Positions 1-9,173 are shown, counted from the first letter of the stretch. The stretch is 64,000 nt of DNA from Ciceribacter sp. T2.26MG-112.2 (GCF_900492205.1 NZ_UEYQ01000008.1:113784-177783); one strand, 5' to 3'. Program-made: numbers and translations. Notes: generated by a model not told the origin, from the sequence alone.

Positions 1-104
1 TTTGCGTTTCCGTCATTGGCAATGTTCGTGGAAATGACGGAGGTCTGTTCCCCCGTATTCCGGAAAATGGCTTGAGCCGTATTGAGTGCAGACGTAAGCG
101 ACAT
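1..104 (-). CDS. flgK: Flagellar hook-associated protein 1 FlgK (5' end only)
   Basis: Only the first 34 codons lie in the window; the gene runs off the left edge. The translation begins MSLTSALNTAQAIFRNTGEQ and continues into an STNIAND segment, which matches the conserved N-terminal rod/hook signature of rhizobial FlgK. It lies 21 bases downstream of the flgE stop in the same direction, the flgE-flgK order of the rhizobial motility locus. FlgK forms the first hook-filament junction zone. The identification rests on the N-terminus and synteny; nothing can be said about the rest of the protein. Confidence 0.85.
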   Translation of the reverse strand, partial: MSLTSALNTAQAIFRNTGEQTSVISTNIANDGNA

Positions 105-125
105 GTGGCTGCCTTAACCTTCCGG

Positions 126-1328
126 TTATCTCTTCAGGTTGACCAGGACTTCCATCAATTCGGAGCCGGTCTGGAATACCTTGGAGTTCGCGGTGTAATT
201 CCGCTGGGATTCGATCATCGCGGTCAGTTCTTCGGCCACGTCGACATTGGAGTCTTCAAGGGCACCGGAGATGATCGAGCCGAAGCCGCTGGTGCCGGCA
301 TAGCCCATGACGATGACGCCCGAGGAATTGCTCTGGGTGTAGAGGTTGCCGGCAACCGGGTTCAGGTTGTCCGGGCTCTGCACGCTGGCGAGCGCCACGC
401 GGAAGCGCGGGGTAAGATCGCCATTGTCGTAGACGACCGAGACCACGCCGGCCTCGTCGATCTCGTAGCCGACCACTTCGGAAGCCGCATTGCCGTTGAT
501 CTCGCCTTCCTCGACGGAGAAGTCGGCGGCGAGCTGGCTCGACGTGCTGATGTCGATGTTCATCGACAGCATGTCGGCGCCCGACACAGTGAAGCCCGTC
601 GTGGTCAGCGATGTCGGCGAAACGATCTGGCCGTCGGAGTCGAAGGTCACGGTGGTGGCCGGCACGACGGTCGTCGCGGGAGGACCGGCATAGGTCGCCG
701 TCATCGACCAGACATTGTCCGCGGTCTTGGTGTAGGTGAACTCGATCAGGCGGCTGTTGCCCTGGCTGTCATAGGCGACGAGCGAGGTGGCCTCCGTGTC
801 GCCGACCGCCGCGTTCGACGGGAGGTTGACGTTGAGCTCGCCGGCCGTCGATGCCGTCGCCGAGATCGAGGCCGAGGACAGGTTAATCGGCTCAAGACCG
901 TTGAAGCCGTTGACGACGATGGTCGGATCGGCGGTCGAGGAATATTCGTAACCCATCAGGGTGTAGCCGGCCGAGTTCTTCAACGTGCCGTCGTCCTGAA
1001 CCACGAACGAGCCGGCGCGCGTCAGATATTCGACGCCGTCGGCGCCCTCGACGATGAAGAAACCGTCGCCGTTGACGGCGAGGTCGGTCGAGGAGGTCGT
1101 GTAGCTGAACGTGCCCTGGCTCGAGATCGAGTACCGGACGTCCGTCTCGACACCACCGGAATTGTAGGCGCCCGACGTCGTCGGCAGGATCATGGAGGAA
1201 AACTGCACCGAGGCCTTCTTGTAGCCGACGGTGCTGGAGTTGGCGATGTTTTCAGCAACTGTGCCGAGACGATTTGCCTGGGCGTTCATACCGGACACAC
1301 CGGTTCGCATCGTTCCGTAAAGGCTCAT
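126..1328 (-). CDS. flgE: Flagellar hook protein FlgE
   Basis: A 400-residue structural subunit of the flagellar hook, exported by the flagellar type III system. The N-terminus has the rod/hook signature (NIANSSTVGYKKA around residues 28-40). The C-terminal helix with IESQRNYTANSKVFQT is typical of hook and rod proteins, and the middle is Thr/Ser/Gly-rich as in hook D-domains. The length is normal for rhizobial FlgE. It lies directly upstream of flgK and downstream of the ftcR regulator on the same strand. The 127-base gap to ftcR can hold its own promoter, consistent with late flagellar gene control by FtcR/Rem in this family. Confidence 0.95.
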   Translation of the reverse strand: MSLYGTMRTGVSGMNAQANRLGTVAENIANSSTVGYKKASVQFSSMILPTTSGAYNSGGVETDVRYSISSQGTFSYTTSSTDLAVNGDGFFIVEGADGVEYLTRAGSFVVQDDGTLKNSAGYTLMGYEYSSTADPTIVVNGFNGLEPINLSSASISATASTAGELNVNLPSNAAVGDTEATSLVAYDSQGNSRLIEFTYTKTADNVWSMTATYAGPPATTVVPATTVTFDSDGQIVSPTSLTTTGFTVSGADMLSMNIDISTSSQLAADFSVEEGEINGNAASEVVGYEIDEAGVVSVVYDNGDLTPRFRVALASVQSPDNLNPVAGNLYTQSNSSGVIVMGYAGTSGFGSIISGALEDSNVDVAEELTAMIESQRNYTANSKVFQTGSELMEVLVNLKR

Positions 1329-1455
1329 TGAAAATCCTCGTTTCCGTAGTCATTGCAGAGAATAGGAGGTGGGCCTTGCGTGAAGCTGTCTGGAGATAGC
1401 GGGCCTTTGCGAATTCACTCGTAAGGCCCGCAGCGCGCGGCCAAGGGCTGAGAGA

Positions 1456-2127
1456 TCAGCTCCAGTCGATGCAGTAGCCAAGGAAGCGCTTGGAATCGAC
1501 CGGGTCGAAACCGAGCTTCTTGCGCAGCTTCTTGCGCAGCTTGGAAATATGGCTTTCGACGACGTTCTCCTCGACCTCTTCGTCGAAGATGCCGTAGATC
1601 GCGTTGAAAATCTGGGTCTTGGAAACGCGACGACCGCGGTTGACGACCAAATATTCGAGGATACGGCGCTCGCGCCGCGGAAGGGGGAAGATTTCACCCG
1701 CGATTTCCGGATCGCGCCCATCCGAGAACACCCGGATCGGGCCGATCTCGGTGAAGTTCGCAATCGCCTTCAGCCGACGCCGGATCGCCGCCGCCCGTGC
1801 CAGGATTTCGCGCGGATGAACCGGCTTCCTGACGACATCGTCGACGCCACAGTCAAACAGGGCCAGCGTCGCCTCGAGCGACGGCTGGTCGCTGACTGCG
1901 ATCACCGGTGCCTGTGTCCTGTCACGAATTGCCCGCGGCAACTCATGCGTGCAATCACCCTGCCCCAGCAGAAACGCCTCGACGGCCGCGATATCAGAAT
2001 CCGCCGCCGTATTGACCCATTCGCCGAACTCGGCCGGATCAAATCCGGTCGATGGAATGCCTTCACGCCCAAATAAGGATGTGTACCCGTCTTTCACGAG
2101 CTCTCGCTCGTCTACCACTACGATCAT
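1456..2127 (-). CDS. ftcR: Flagellar transcriptional regulator FtcR/Rem (orphan OmpR-family response regulator)
   Basis: A 223-residue OmpR-like activator of flagellar genes (Rem in Sinorhizobium, FtcR in Brucella). The start at [14 protein letters not shown] was preferred over a longer reading frame because GGAGG lies 7 bases upstream and the resulting length equals known Rem/FtcR. Receiver-like domain about residues 1-115; winged-helix DNA-binding domain about 125-223, ending with the LGYCIDWS tail. The receiver keeps D6/E7 and K101, but the segment where the phosphoacceptor Asp should lie (around AVEAFLLG) has none, so it probably acts without phosphorylation. No kinase gene is adjacent. 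A TTAA-N7-TTAA box lies about 180 bases upstream. Confidence 0.92.
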   Translation of the reverse strand: MIVVVDERELVKDGYTSLFGREGIPSTGFDPAEFGEWVNTAADSDIAAVEAFLLGQGDCTHELPRAIRDRTQAPVIAVSDQPSLEATLALFDCGVDDVVRKPVHPREILARAAAIRRRLKAIANFTEIGPIRVFSDGRDPEIAGEIFPLPRRERRILEYLVVNRGRRVSKTQIFNAIYGIFDEEVEENVVESHISKLRKKLRKKLGFDPVDSKRFLGYCIDWS

Positions 2128-2305
2128 CGTCCGCCTCCGAATCAGTGTGTGGTGCCTCGATGCTCTATCGGTACGAATCGGGCGAATCACGGACAACTAG
2201 ATGATGTTAATGATAGGTATTAACAGTTGATTAAGATTTCGATGGCGATTTGATCTATATATAGTGGTGCAATGGCGACTCAGATACAATTTTCTTGTTG
2301 AAAAG

Positions 2306-2320
2306 TTAACGCATGGTTAA
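2306..2320. promoter_or_regulatory. CtrA-like box upstream of ftcR (TTAA-N7-TTAA)
   Basis: TTAA at 2306-2309 and 2317-2320 are separated by exactly seven bases, matching the alphaproteobacterial CtrA consensus. It lies in the AT-rich region (2128-2407) between ftcR and the transglycosylase gene, about 180 bases before the ftcR start. Binding is inferred from the motif alone. Confidence 0.45.
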
Positions 2321-2407
2321 CGCCGCGCTTGTGCGGCCAAAACTTGTCCACATTCCAGACACAATCTGCAAATCAGCAGATTGGCGCTTGTCTAGTCCCA
2401 AATCTGG

Positions 2408-2983
2408 CTACTCACCACAAAATCTTTTGGCATTCTCGGTCCATTTCCCGTAACCGGTCGCCACCAGATTTCCGATCACCCGACAGACATATCGCTGCTG
2501 CGCCGGGTCGTTGTTCGGGCCCGCATGATATCGCGCCACCGCCATGGTCCAGGTTTCATGACGATCGCGCAGGTTGCGTAGAAAGCGCGCCGCATACTCG
2601 ACATTGGCGCGGGGATCGAACATGGCCTGCACCGATGAAAAATGCTCTCCGTGGAAGTGCTGATTTATCTGCATGCAACCGATGTCGATCAACCTCGAGC
2701 CTTTTCGTCGCGCCTGGACGAAGGCCTCGAGGGCATCGGCTTCGCTGTCGAAGTACATCGCCTTTCCCTCGACGTTCATCGCGAAGGCCTGCAGCGATCC
2801 CTTTCGCCCCGTCTCCGTCAGGCCGACGGAGTAGAGGATGCCTTCCGGGATCGCATATTTCGCCGCTGCCGCCTGGATCTCGCGTTCGCAGGCACCGGTC
2901 GATGCCGTGACCTCAGATGTAAACGTGGCCAGGACGAGAAGCACCAGCCCCGCCAGGGGTCGCCTGTAGCGCGCTCGCGTCAT
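2408..2983 (-). CDS. Periplasmic lytic transglycosylase (SLT-like), flagellar cluster
   Basis: A 191-residue exported peptidoglycan-cleaving enzyme. A signal peptide is visible (MTRARYRRPLAGLVLLVLAT, residues 1-25). The catalytic Glu is expected in SVGLTETGR, followed by the SLT-type segments GCMQINQHFH, NVEYAARFL and ARYHAGP. The start at 2983 was chosen because it places the signal peptide at the N-terminus; longer reading frames add only Arg-rich sequence antisense-like to fliK. It overlaps the fliK 3' end by 71 bases. In S. meliloti the corresponding gene (orf38) follows motD. The likely role is local wall opening for flagellar assembly, inferred from context. Confidence 0.85.
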   Translation of the reverse strand: MTRARYRRPLAGLVLLVLATFTSEVTASTGACEREIQAAAAKYAIPEGILYSVGLTETGRKGSLQAFAMNVEGKAMYFDSEADALEAFVQARRKGSRLIDIGCMQINQHFHGEHFSSVQAMFDPRANVEYAARFLRNLRDRHETWTMAVARYHAGPNNDPAQQRYVCRVIGNLVATGYGKWTENAKRFCGE

Positions 2984-4553
2984 CTGTCGTCTTCCCCATA
3001 CCGGTGCCGCTCTCGGCCTGCGTCGTCGCCGTGCGGCGCTCGTTGTTTCCGTTGCCGCCCTGGGCCCCGCCCTGCGCCTGCTGACCGGATGACTGACCCT
3101 GCGCGCCGGTCTGGCCGCTGTCGGCACGATCCGCAGCACCGACGTTCAGGCTGACCTGAATCTGGTCGACGGTGAAGCCTTGTGCCCGCAGCGCCTTCAG
3201 CATGTCGCCCTGGTCCTCGCTCAGCGCCTTGTGGGCCGCATGCGTCTCCACGGTGATCTGAACCGTGAGTTCGTCGCCGCTCAGCCGCAGCGTCGCCGTG
3301 ACATTGCCGAGCTCAATCGGGCTCATCTGAAGTTTCAGCGTATTGACGACCTTGCCGGAGCTCGACTGGCTGGCGGCATTGGCAAGCTCAGAGCCGGGCA
3401 ACATGGCGCTGGCCCATTCCCCGTCACCCATCATCGCGGCGGTGATCGTGGCGGCGTTGGTGGAGGCCGGAGCGATATAGCGGCGCGCATCGAGGACCGC
3501 GACGGTCTGACCGCCATCCTTCGCCGAGCCGATGTCATACTTGACCGTCTCGCCGTCCGACGGGCCGATGCGCATGGCGAGTGTCTGGCCCTTGCCGTCG
3601 GCACGCAGGAAGCGGAAGGAACGGTCTGCCTCGGTGGCACCCGCCGTGCCGGTGTCCGCCGTATCGACGGATGGCAGATCGGCCTTGGCCTCGACGCCGG
3701 CCGCCGAAAGCTCGCCGGAGGACGCGACGACTGCCGTCGCTTCGCTGGCGGCGGCACGGCCTGCGGCACGATCGCCACGCGGCGCGACCTGCGGGGCTGA
3801 AGCTGCCGCGTGGGTGAGCAGTGTCAGCATATCGCCAAGGTCGGATCCAGCGGGGACGCCCGTTGCTGCGGCTCCGGCCTCGGTCTCGGTGTTAGTGTCG
3901 GTGTCGGTGTCGGAGGCTGCGTCGGTATCGCCGCCGTGGGCCGCCTTCACCGCCCGCTCGGTCTTGTCGCCCTTCGCCGCCTGGACATGCTGCACGACCG
4001 CGGCCACCTGGACCCCGTCCAGTGTCTCGCCCGTAGTCCCGTTGGCAGGGTTCGCCAATGAGCTGTCAAGGTTCCTTGCCGCCTTGCGGGCGGCGGCGAT
4101 GTCGGTTGCCGGCCCATCCTCGCCGAGAGCCTGGGTCCCGGTGTCGCTTTGCGCAGCGTCGGTGGCCGCCGCAGGGGTGTCTGTCGTCGCAGCGATCGCT
4201 GTCGTCGTCCGGCCGGCAGCCGCCGCAGCGGCGGCTGTCGTCGCCCGGCCGACAACGGTCCCGGCGATGCTAGGACGAGAAAGGGCGCCGGACACATCGA
4301 TTGCCGGACGGGTCCCCTTGGTGGCCCTTGTCTCGGCGCCCTCGGCTTCCGCGCCGCGCGCCTCTTCCGCCTCGGTTTCCCCACCGGACACCGCGTCCGC
4401 GCGGTCCTGGCGGTTTCGGCCGCTGTGACCGGCGCTCGACAGCGCGTCGTCAAATCCGTTGGCCGCCTTCGCGTCGTTCCGCTGCGAAGAGGCGCTCCCC
4501 GCGAGCGAGGCGTCCATGCTCGAGATCTTGGGGGCGGAGGACGGATCGATCAT
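2913..4553 (-). CDS. fliK: Flagellar hook-length control protein FliK (MotD)
   Basis: A 546-residue molecular ruler that ends hook growth and switches export specificity; historically named MotD in rhizobia. Residues 1 to about 380 are a disordered Ala/Thr/Asp-rich region with a Thr-Asp/Glu alternating tract near residue 210. The conserved C-terminal domain (about 395-480) contains LKLQMSPIELGNVTATLRL and ends in an amphipathic VDQIQVSLN segment. A Gln/Gly-rich tail follows. Its ATG overlaps the motC stop (TGATG), implying translational coupling in the order motB-motC-fliK. The low sequence conservation of the N-terminal half is usual for FliK. Confidence 0.92.
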   Translation of the reverse strand: MIDPSSAPKISSMDASLAGSASSQRNDAKAANGFDDALSSAGHSGRNRQDRADAVSGGETEAEEARGAEAEGAETRATKGTRPAIDVSGALSRPSIAGTVVGRATTAAAAAAAGRTTTAIAATTDTPAAATDAAQSDTGTQALGEDGPATDIAAARKAARNLDSSLANPANGTTGETLDGVQVAAVVQHVQAAKGDKTERAVKAAHGGDTDAASDTDTDTNTETEAGAAATGVPAGSDLGDMLTLLTHAAASAPQVAPRGDRAAGRAAASEATAVVASSGELSAAGVEAKADLPSVDTADTGTAGATEADRSFRFLRADGKGQTLAMRIGPSDGETVKYDIGSAKDGGQTVAVLDARRYIAPASTNAATITAAMMGDGEWASAMLPGSELANAASQSSSGKVVNTLKLQMSPIELGNVTATLRLSGDELTVQITVETHAAHKALSEDQGDMLKALRAQGFTVDQIQVSLNVGAADRADSGQTGAQGQSSGQQAQGGAQGGNGNNERRTATTQAESGTGMGKTTDDASALQATPGGAGASRPGHVYI

Positions 4554-5851
4554 CAGTTTGTGCCTTCTTGCTTCAGGAGATCGTCGATTGCCTCCAGCTT
4601 TGAACGGCCGGTATCGACGAAGGAGCGGAACTCCGGATCCTGATCCTTGCTGCCGACCGCCTCCGCCTCGGCGGGCGAAACGTCTGGCGGAACCGAAGCC
4701 GGCGCTGTCGGATCCTGCTGTTCGTCGATGGCGGGCGTCTCTGAAATGGATGCGTCGTTCGAAGGGGCAACACTCGGCTCTGGAGCTTGCGCCGGACTGT
4801 CCAGTTCGGGCTTGCGTATCACCTCTTCCGCGATGGCGGCCGCGGCGTCGCGCAGCGCGCGATCCGACGGGGAGAGGATCTCGTCGGGGATCGCCGCAAT
4901 CGCCTTGATCGCCGCGCCGACCTCGCTGGTCGGAATGCCGGCAAGCCCGCCATAAAGCATGGCCAGCGCATCCGCGCCGTCCTCGGTACCCGACAGCAGG
5001 CGGGCCTTGTCGGCGGCCTGGCGCGCCAGTTCGTTGCGCCCCTTGATCGCCGCCTGCCGCGCGATGCGCAGGTAGACCTCGCGCTGGCGGTCAACGTCCA
5101 TGTAGACGAGGGTCGCCCCGATCGCCGCCTCGTCGAAGGCATCATTGTGCTCGACGACAAGCTGGACGAAGAGATCGGCAAATTGGCTGGCATAGGGAGA
5201 ATGCAGGAAGCGGCGCGCGTAGCGATTGGCATAGGCAGCGGCCTTGTCGACCATGCCGCCCTCGACCGCGACGGCCAGCGAGCGGCGCAGCGCCGCCTCC
5301 TCGACGATCGTCCCCGGCGCGGTCAACCGGGCCCAGTCATAGAATTCAAGCGCCTTTGCGGGATCGCGCGGGATCATCACATTGCCGGCCACCAGAGCCA
5401 GATAGGGCGCGACCTTGGTATCGCGGTATTCCGTCACCATGTCGCCCAGCGTCTTGGCGATCAGCGTGCCCTTGCCGGAGAGGTATTTGCGCAGCGCGTC
5501 GGTGACACGATTGTCGAAATTGCCATCAACATCGCGGGCAACGAGGAATTCCAGCGTCGCCGGATTACCGCCGCTCATCGCATAGATCAGCGCGGCATCG
5601 ACATTGCGCGGCTCCTCGAACAGCGATGCGTCGGCCTCGCGCAGACGCTTGTCGATCGTCGACAGCATGAAGCGCTGCATTTCAGCGGCCGAGTGATCGC
5701 CGAGCACGACCGAATCCTGCACGAATTGCAGCGAACGCAGCATCTTGTACGGCGCGATGCCGTCGAGGCCCTCGGCCGCCGCCGCCCCGGCCCATACAAG
5801 GCCGAGGAGCGAAAGAGCCGGTACCAGCCGCTGCAGTTTCGGGCACCCCAT
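4553..5851 (-). CDS. motC: Periplasmic motility protein MotC
   Basis: A 432-residue periplasmic partner of MotB found in rhizobia, where it tunes stator activity. A hydrophobic signal peptide covers about residues 8-27 (SLLGLVWAGAAAAE). The body is alpha-helical with repeated Ala/Leu-rich segments resembling TPR-like helices. The last 90 residues are Pro/Ser/Glu-rich and probably flexible. It starts 4 bases after the motB stop and overlaps fliK by one base, so the three genes are cotranscribed. Its chaperone MotE is encoded in the flgB-fliP operon at 16.4-16.9 kb. Confidence 0.93.
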   Translation of the reverse strand: MGCPKLQRLVPALSLLGLVWAGAAAAEGLDGIAPYKMLRSLQFVQDSVVLGDHSAAEMQRFMLSTIDKRLREADASLFEEPRNVDAALIYAMSGGNPATLEFLVARDVDGNFDNRVTDALRKYLSGKGTLIAKTLGDMVTEYRDTKVAPYLALVAGNVMIPRDPAKALEFYDWARLTAPGTIVEEAALRRSLAVAVEGGMVDKAAAYANRYARRFLHSPYASQFADLFVQLVVEHNDAFDEAAIGATLVYMDVDRQREVYLRIARQAAIKGRNELARQAADKARLLSGTEDGADALAMLYGGLAGIPTSEVGAAIKAIAAIPDEILSPSDRALRDAAAAIAEEVIRKPELDSPAQAPEPSVAPSNDASISETPAIDEQQDPTAPASVPPDVSPAEAEAVGSKDQDPEFRSFVDTGRSKLEAIDDLLKQEGTN

Positions 5852-5855
5852 GTGA

Positions 5856-7127
5856 TTATCCCTGGTCCGCCTGAATCAGGATCTCGATCCGACGGTTGGC
5901 ATCGGCGAGCGGATCGTCGGGAACCTGCAAGCGACGGTCGGCAAAGCCGGAGACCTGCCTGACCCGCCCTTCCGATAGGCCGCCCCGGACGAGCATGTAG
6001 TAGGCGCTGTGCGCGCGCGCCATGGACAGGCGCCAGTTGTCGTTTTCCGTTCCCTTGAACTGCCGGCCGTCGGTGTGGCCGCGAATGACGATCGGGCCCT
6101 CGCGCCCCTGCAACAGCTTGCCGATCCGCTCCATGGCGACGACGAGCTCCTTGCGCGGCACGGCCGATCCGACATTGAACATCGGCGCCTCGGATTGGTC
6201 GGAAATCGTCACCAGCAGGCCGCCTTCGGCCGGGCTGACGATCAGGCCCTCGGCGAGCTTGCCGGAAACGCCGCCGATCTCCTTTTCGATCTCGGCCTTC
6301 AGGCTTTCGGCTGCTTGTTCCGCGGTCTGCCCCTCGGCCGTCTTCGGCTCGGAAGCGACATCGGTCTTGCTGCTCGTCTCGTCACCCGCCTGGTTCTTTT
6401 CGGCGTTTGCAGCCTCGGTGGCCGGATCTGCAGGCTGCTCCGGCTTCTCGCCGGGCACGGCCAGGGCGACCTCCTGTTCCGCCTTGCTCGGATCCAGGTT
6501 CTCGACCGTGGCCGGGGGCGTTTCCTGCTTGCCCGGCTCGCCCTGGACGGTCTGCACCTGCTGGGTCCAGAAATCCGGATCGAACGGGTCGCGATAGGCC
6601 TCGCCACCTTCGGCGCCGGTCGACGGGCCGGAATCGGCCGCACCGCCCTCGCCCTTGGCGCTGACATTGGCTTGCTGGCCGACCTCCTGGGCGATCTCGG
6701 CGAGTACGGAATAGGGATTCTCGAAGAAGTCGGCTTCCGAATAGTTGGCCTGGTCGCCGGAGGTCGCGGTCTGGTCCTCGCCGGTTGCGGCAGCCGAACC
6801 GACAGTCTCGTGTTCCTCTTCGACCTGAGAGCGTTCCTGCTTCTGCTCACCTTCTGCCTGGTCGACGGGCTTCTTCAAGCCCTTTTCCGTCGGCTTTTCG
6901 TCGGAGAGTTTGATCGGATTGAAATAGCTCGCCACCGAGGCCTTGGTCTCTTCGTTCGCCGCATTGACCAGCCACATCACCAGGAAGAAGGCCATCATCG
7001 CCGTCATGAAGTCGGCATAGGCGATCTTCCAGGCACCGCCATGGGCACCATCGTGATCACCACCGCTATGGCGCTTGATGATGACGATCTCGTTCTTTCC
7101 GTGATGGTGATTCTCGCCGTCGCTCAT
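5856..7127 (-). CDS. motB: Flagellar motor stator protein MotB
   Basis: A 423-residue stator subunit. One transmembrane helix lies at about residues 40-56 (MTAMMAFFLVMWLVNAA), preceded by the proton-binding Asp39 in AYADF. A very long acidic, Ala/Glu-rich periplasmic linker (about 80-275) follows. The C-terminal OmpA-like peptidoglycan-binding domain (about 290-420) contains IVIRGHTDGRQF and DANRRIEI. MotB with a long periplasmic linker is normal for rhizobia, which also use MotC. The gene overlaps the end of the upstream FliH-like gene by 4 bases. Its partner motA is 18 kb away at 25.0 kb, as in S. meliloti. Confidence 0.96.
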   Translation of the reverse strand: MSDGENHHHGKNEIVIIKRHSGGDHDGAHGGAWKIAYADFMTAMMAFFLVMWLVNAANEETKASVASYFNPIKLSDEKPTEKGLKKPVDQAEGEQKQERSQVEEEHETVGSAAATGEDQTATSGDQANYSEADFFENPYSVLAEIAQEVGQQANVSAKGEGGAADSGPSTGAEGGEAYRDPFDPDFWTQQVQTVQGEPGKQETPPATVENLDPSKAEQEVALAVPGEKPEQPADPATEAANAEKNQAGDETSSKTDVASEPKTAEGQTAEQAAESLKAEIEKEIGGVSGKLAEGLIVSPAEGGLLVTISDQSEAPMFNVGSAVPRKELVVAMERIGKLLQGREGPIVIRGHTDGRQFKGTENDNWRLSMARAHSAYYMLVRGGLSEGRVRQVSGFADRRLQVPDDPLADANRRIEILIQADQG

Positions 7128-7780
7128 CCCAGCACTTTCTTCAGGCTAGCGGCGAAGGCCGAGATCCGGGTAACCAGCACGGTACCGTCGATCTCCGCCG
7201 AGAGATCGAGGTCAAGGTCCTCGACGTGGCGCAGGCGTCCTTGCTGTTCGGGCAAGTGGGCGAGCAACAGGTCGAACAGCGCCCGCGGTCCCTTCACGGT
7301 AACCGTGCCCGCCTCGCCGTCGGCGATCGCGGTCCGCAACAAGTCGGCAAGATCGGCCACCGCCTTTGCCGCGACCTCCTGCGACAGGAACGGGGAAAGT
7401 GCTTCGGCTGCGTGTTCGCTGATGGCCAGCGCGAGCTCGGCGGTCGTGCGCTCCAGCCCCTCGGCCAGACGCTTCGCGGTTTCGCCCATCAACCGCGCCT
7501 CAAGCGCCGCCATCGCCTCTTCGTGGGCCGCCCGCAATGCCAGAAGCTCGGCCGCATGCCTCTCGTCGAGCTCGGTCGACGCCGCTTCATGGCCTTGAGC
7601 ATAGGCCTCGCGACGCTCGGCCTCGAGGTCGATGGGCTCCGGCTCGGGCTCCGACATGCGGGGAAAATCCGTATTGAATCCGGCGTCGTCGAGGGATGCG
7701 AAATCGCCACCGATCACACCCGAGGGCGTGCCGGACGGCGCGGAAAAGTCCTTGAGATAGTGGGCGAGCGGCATGCTCAT
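7124..7780 (-). CDS. Coiled-coil flagellar-cluster protein, FliH-like candidate
   Basis: A 218-residue protein of unproven function between the flagellins and motB; the ATGA overlap with motB implies coupling. Residues about 50-125 form an acidic Ala/Glu/Leu-rich coiled coil that contains REAYAQGHEAA, similar in style to the repeat region of FliH. The C-terminal domain (about 125-218) has the alternating pattern of FliH/YscL proteins, ending in an LSAEIDGTVLVTRISAF strand. No other fliH candidate is visible near fliI. The start at 7780 has GGAG 10 bases upstream; another ATG at 7774 and an upstream in-frame start are possible. FliH identity is inference from length, layout and pattern. Confidence 0.55.
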   Translation of the reverse strand: MSMPLAHYLKDFSAPSGTPSGVIGGDFASLDDAGFNTDFPRMSEPEPEPIDLEAERREAYAQGHEAASTELDERHAAELLALRAAHEEAMAALEARLMGETAKRLAEGLERTTAELALAISEHAAEALSPFLSQEVAAKAVADLADLLRTAIADGEAGTVTVKGPRALFDLLLAHLPEQQGRLRHVEDLDLDLSAEIDGTVLVTRISAFAASLKKVLG

Positions 7781-7990
7781 CGACGAACTGCTCCCATGGC
7801 GAGGATTGCCGACATCCTGTCGCGGCGACATGAGAATGACCTGAACTCCCTAAACATTTTCGGATCGTGCATACTCATCATGCCATCCAGTGCCCGCTTC
7901 GGTTGCCGCGTTTGTGTCACGCTGCGCCTGGCATAAGCGCCATTTGCCTCGTCTGAGACTAGAAGCCCAAACTTGTGCGAGGATGAAGGT

Positions 7991-8024
7991 GTTGGACCGC
8001 GCCAGGGCAGTTGCGCGGTCCAAC
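7991..8024 (-). terminator. Stem-loop downstream of flagellin 1
   Basis: Perfect 11-bp inverted repeat (7991-8001 with 8014-8024) starting about 70 bases past the stop of the first flagellin gene. The U-tract is poor, so it may be a 3'-end stabiliser rather than a strong intrinsic terminator. Confidence 0.5.
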
Positions 8025-8096
8025 GGTTCCACCTTATGCCGATGACCGGCGGCACGGTAGAAACGAAAAGGGTCAACTCCGGTCCGTTGCTGCCAA

Positions 8097-9059
8097 TTAC
8101 TTGAACAGGGTGAGGATGTTTTCCGCGTTGGTATTGGCGATCGAGAGCGCCTGGATACCGAGTTGCTGCTGCGTCTGAAGCGCCTTCAGCTTGGTCGATT
8201 CCTCGTTCATGTCGGCATCGACGAGACGACCGACGCCCTTGTCGATCACGTCCATCAATGTCGAGACGAATTCGTCCTGCATTTCGATACGGCTGGTAAT
8301 CGCGCCAAGCGTCGAGGCCGAGTCGGTCAGGCGCTGCAGCATGGCATCGACGGCGCTGATCATGCCGTCCAGCTCGTCTTCGCTCATCGAGGTGGTCAGC
8401 ACGACTTCCGAGCCCGTGGCACCTGTCGTCGCACTCACGTCGATCAGGAAGTAGGTGGCGATCGTGGTGGTGGAGCCGGACGGTTGCGTCACCTGGAAGC
8501 CCTTGGTCAGAACGCCGTTATTGGCGTCCTTGGTGTCGATCAGCACCGATTCGGAGGTGTCGAATGCAAGGGTGGTGACCGAGACGGCGCCATCCGACGC
8601 GCGGTTGAACGAGGCGACGATCTCCTTCGTTCCGGGTGCCGTGGCGGATTCGTTGAAGAGCCAGTTTTCGCCGGAGAACGACGCCGATTCGGCAATCGCG
8701 GCGAGCTGGTTCTTGAGCTCGGAGAGTTCCTTGTTGATCTTGCTCTTGTCGACGCCGGGCTCGCGGGCGGCCACCAGCTTTGACTTGATCTCCGTCACCA
8801 CTTCGACCGCGGATTCGAGACCGGTATAGGCCGTATCGGTTTTCGCGGCGCCGAGGCCCAGCGCGTCCTGAACCGTGGAGAGAGCGGAATTGTCCGACCG
8901 CATGGTGGTCGCGATCGACCAGTAGGCAGCGTTGTCGGCGGCCGTGGCGACACGATAACCCGAGGATACGCGCGCTTGCGTCTCCTGCATGTTGGAATCG
9001 ATGCTGCGGAGGGTCTGGAGAGCCGCCATCGCGGCGGTATTGGTCATGATGCTGGTCAT
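8097..9059 (-). CDS. Flagellin (copy 1, most divergent)
   Basis: A 320-residue filament subunit. The N-terminal D0/D1 helix (MTSIMTNTAAMAALQTLRSI) and C-terminal helix (LGIQALSIANTNAENILTLF) are conserved; the central part is short, typical of rhizobial complex-filament flagellins. It is the farthest from fliP and the most divergent of five tandem copies (for example SNMQETQARVSSG and DSNMQ where the others have MNETQ). The start at 9059 matches its paralogues; an in-frame TTG lies four codons upstream. The leader (9064-9113) carries the conserved two-hairpin structure, and two TTAA-N7-TTAA boxes lie 115-155 bases upstream. Confidence 0.96.
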   Translation of the reverse strand: MTSIMTNTAAMAALQTLRSIDSNMQETQARVSSGYRVATAADNAAYWSIATTMRSDNSALSTVQDALGLGAAKTDTAYTGLESAVEVVTEIKSKLVAAREPGVDKSKINKELSELKNQLAAIAESASFSGENWLFNESATAPGTKEIVASFNRASDGAVSVTTLAFDTSESVLIDTKDANNGVLTKGFQVTQPSGSTTTIATYFLIDVSATTGATGSEVVLTTSMSEDELDGMISAVDAMLQRLTDSASTLGAITSRIEMQDEFVSTLMDVIDKGVGRLVDADMNEESTKLKALQTQQQLGIQALSIANTNAENILTLFK

Positions 9060-9063
9060 CTGG

Positions 9064-9113
9064 TGCCCCAAAATGAAATACGGGACATGCCGGATCTATC
9101 AAAATCTGCCGGC
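9064..9113 (-). promoter_or_regulatory. Flagellin 1 two-hairpin mRNA leader
   Basis: Proximal hairpin: the Shine-Dalgarno region (window TGCCCC 9064-9069) can pair with GGGACA 9082-9087, 12-base loop, one G-U in RNA. Distal hairpin: GCCGG 9089-9093 with CCGGC 9109-9113. The same arrangement precedes the other four flagellin genes. Confidence 0.7.
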
Positions 9114-9173
9114 GACGACGGACTGCTTCATGCACATCGGCCACTGTTTGCCCTGGTGGCCGACCCGACGCTA

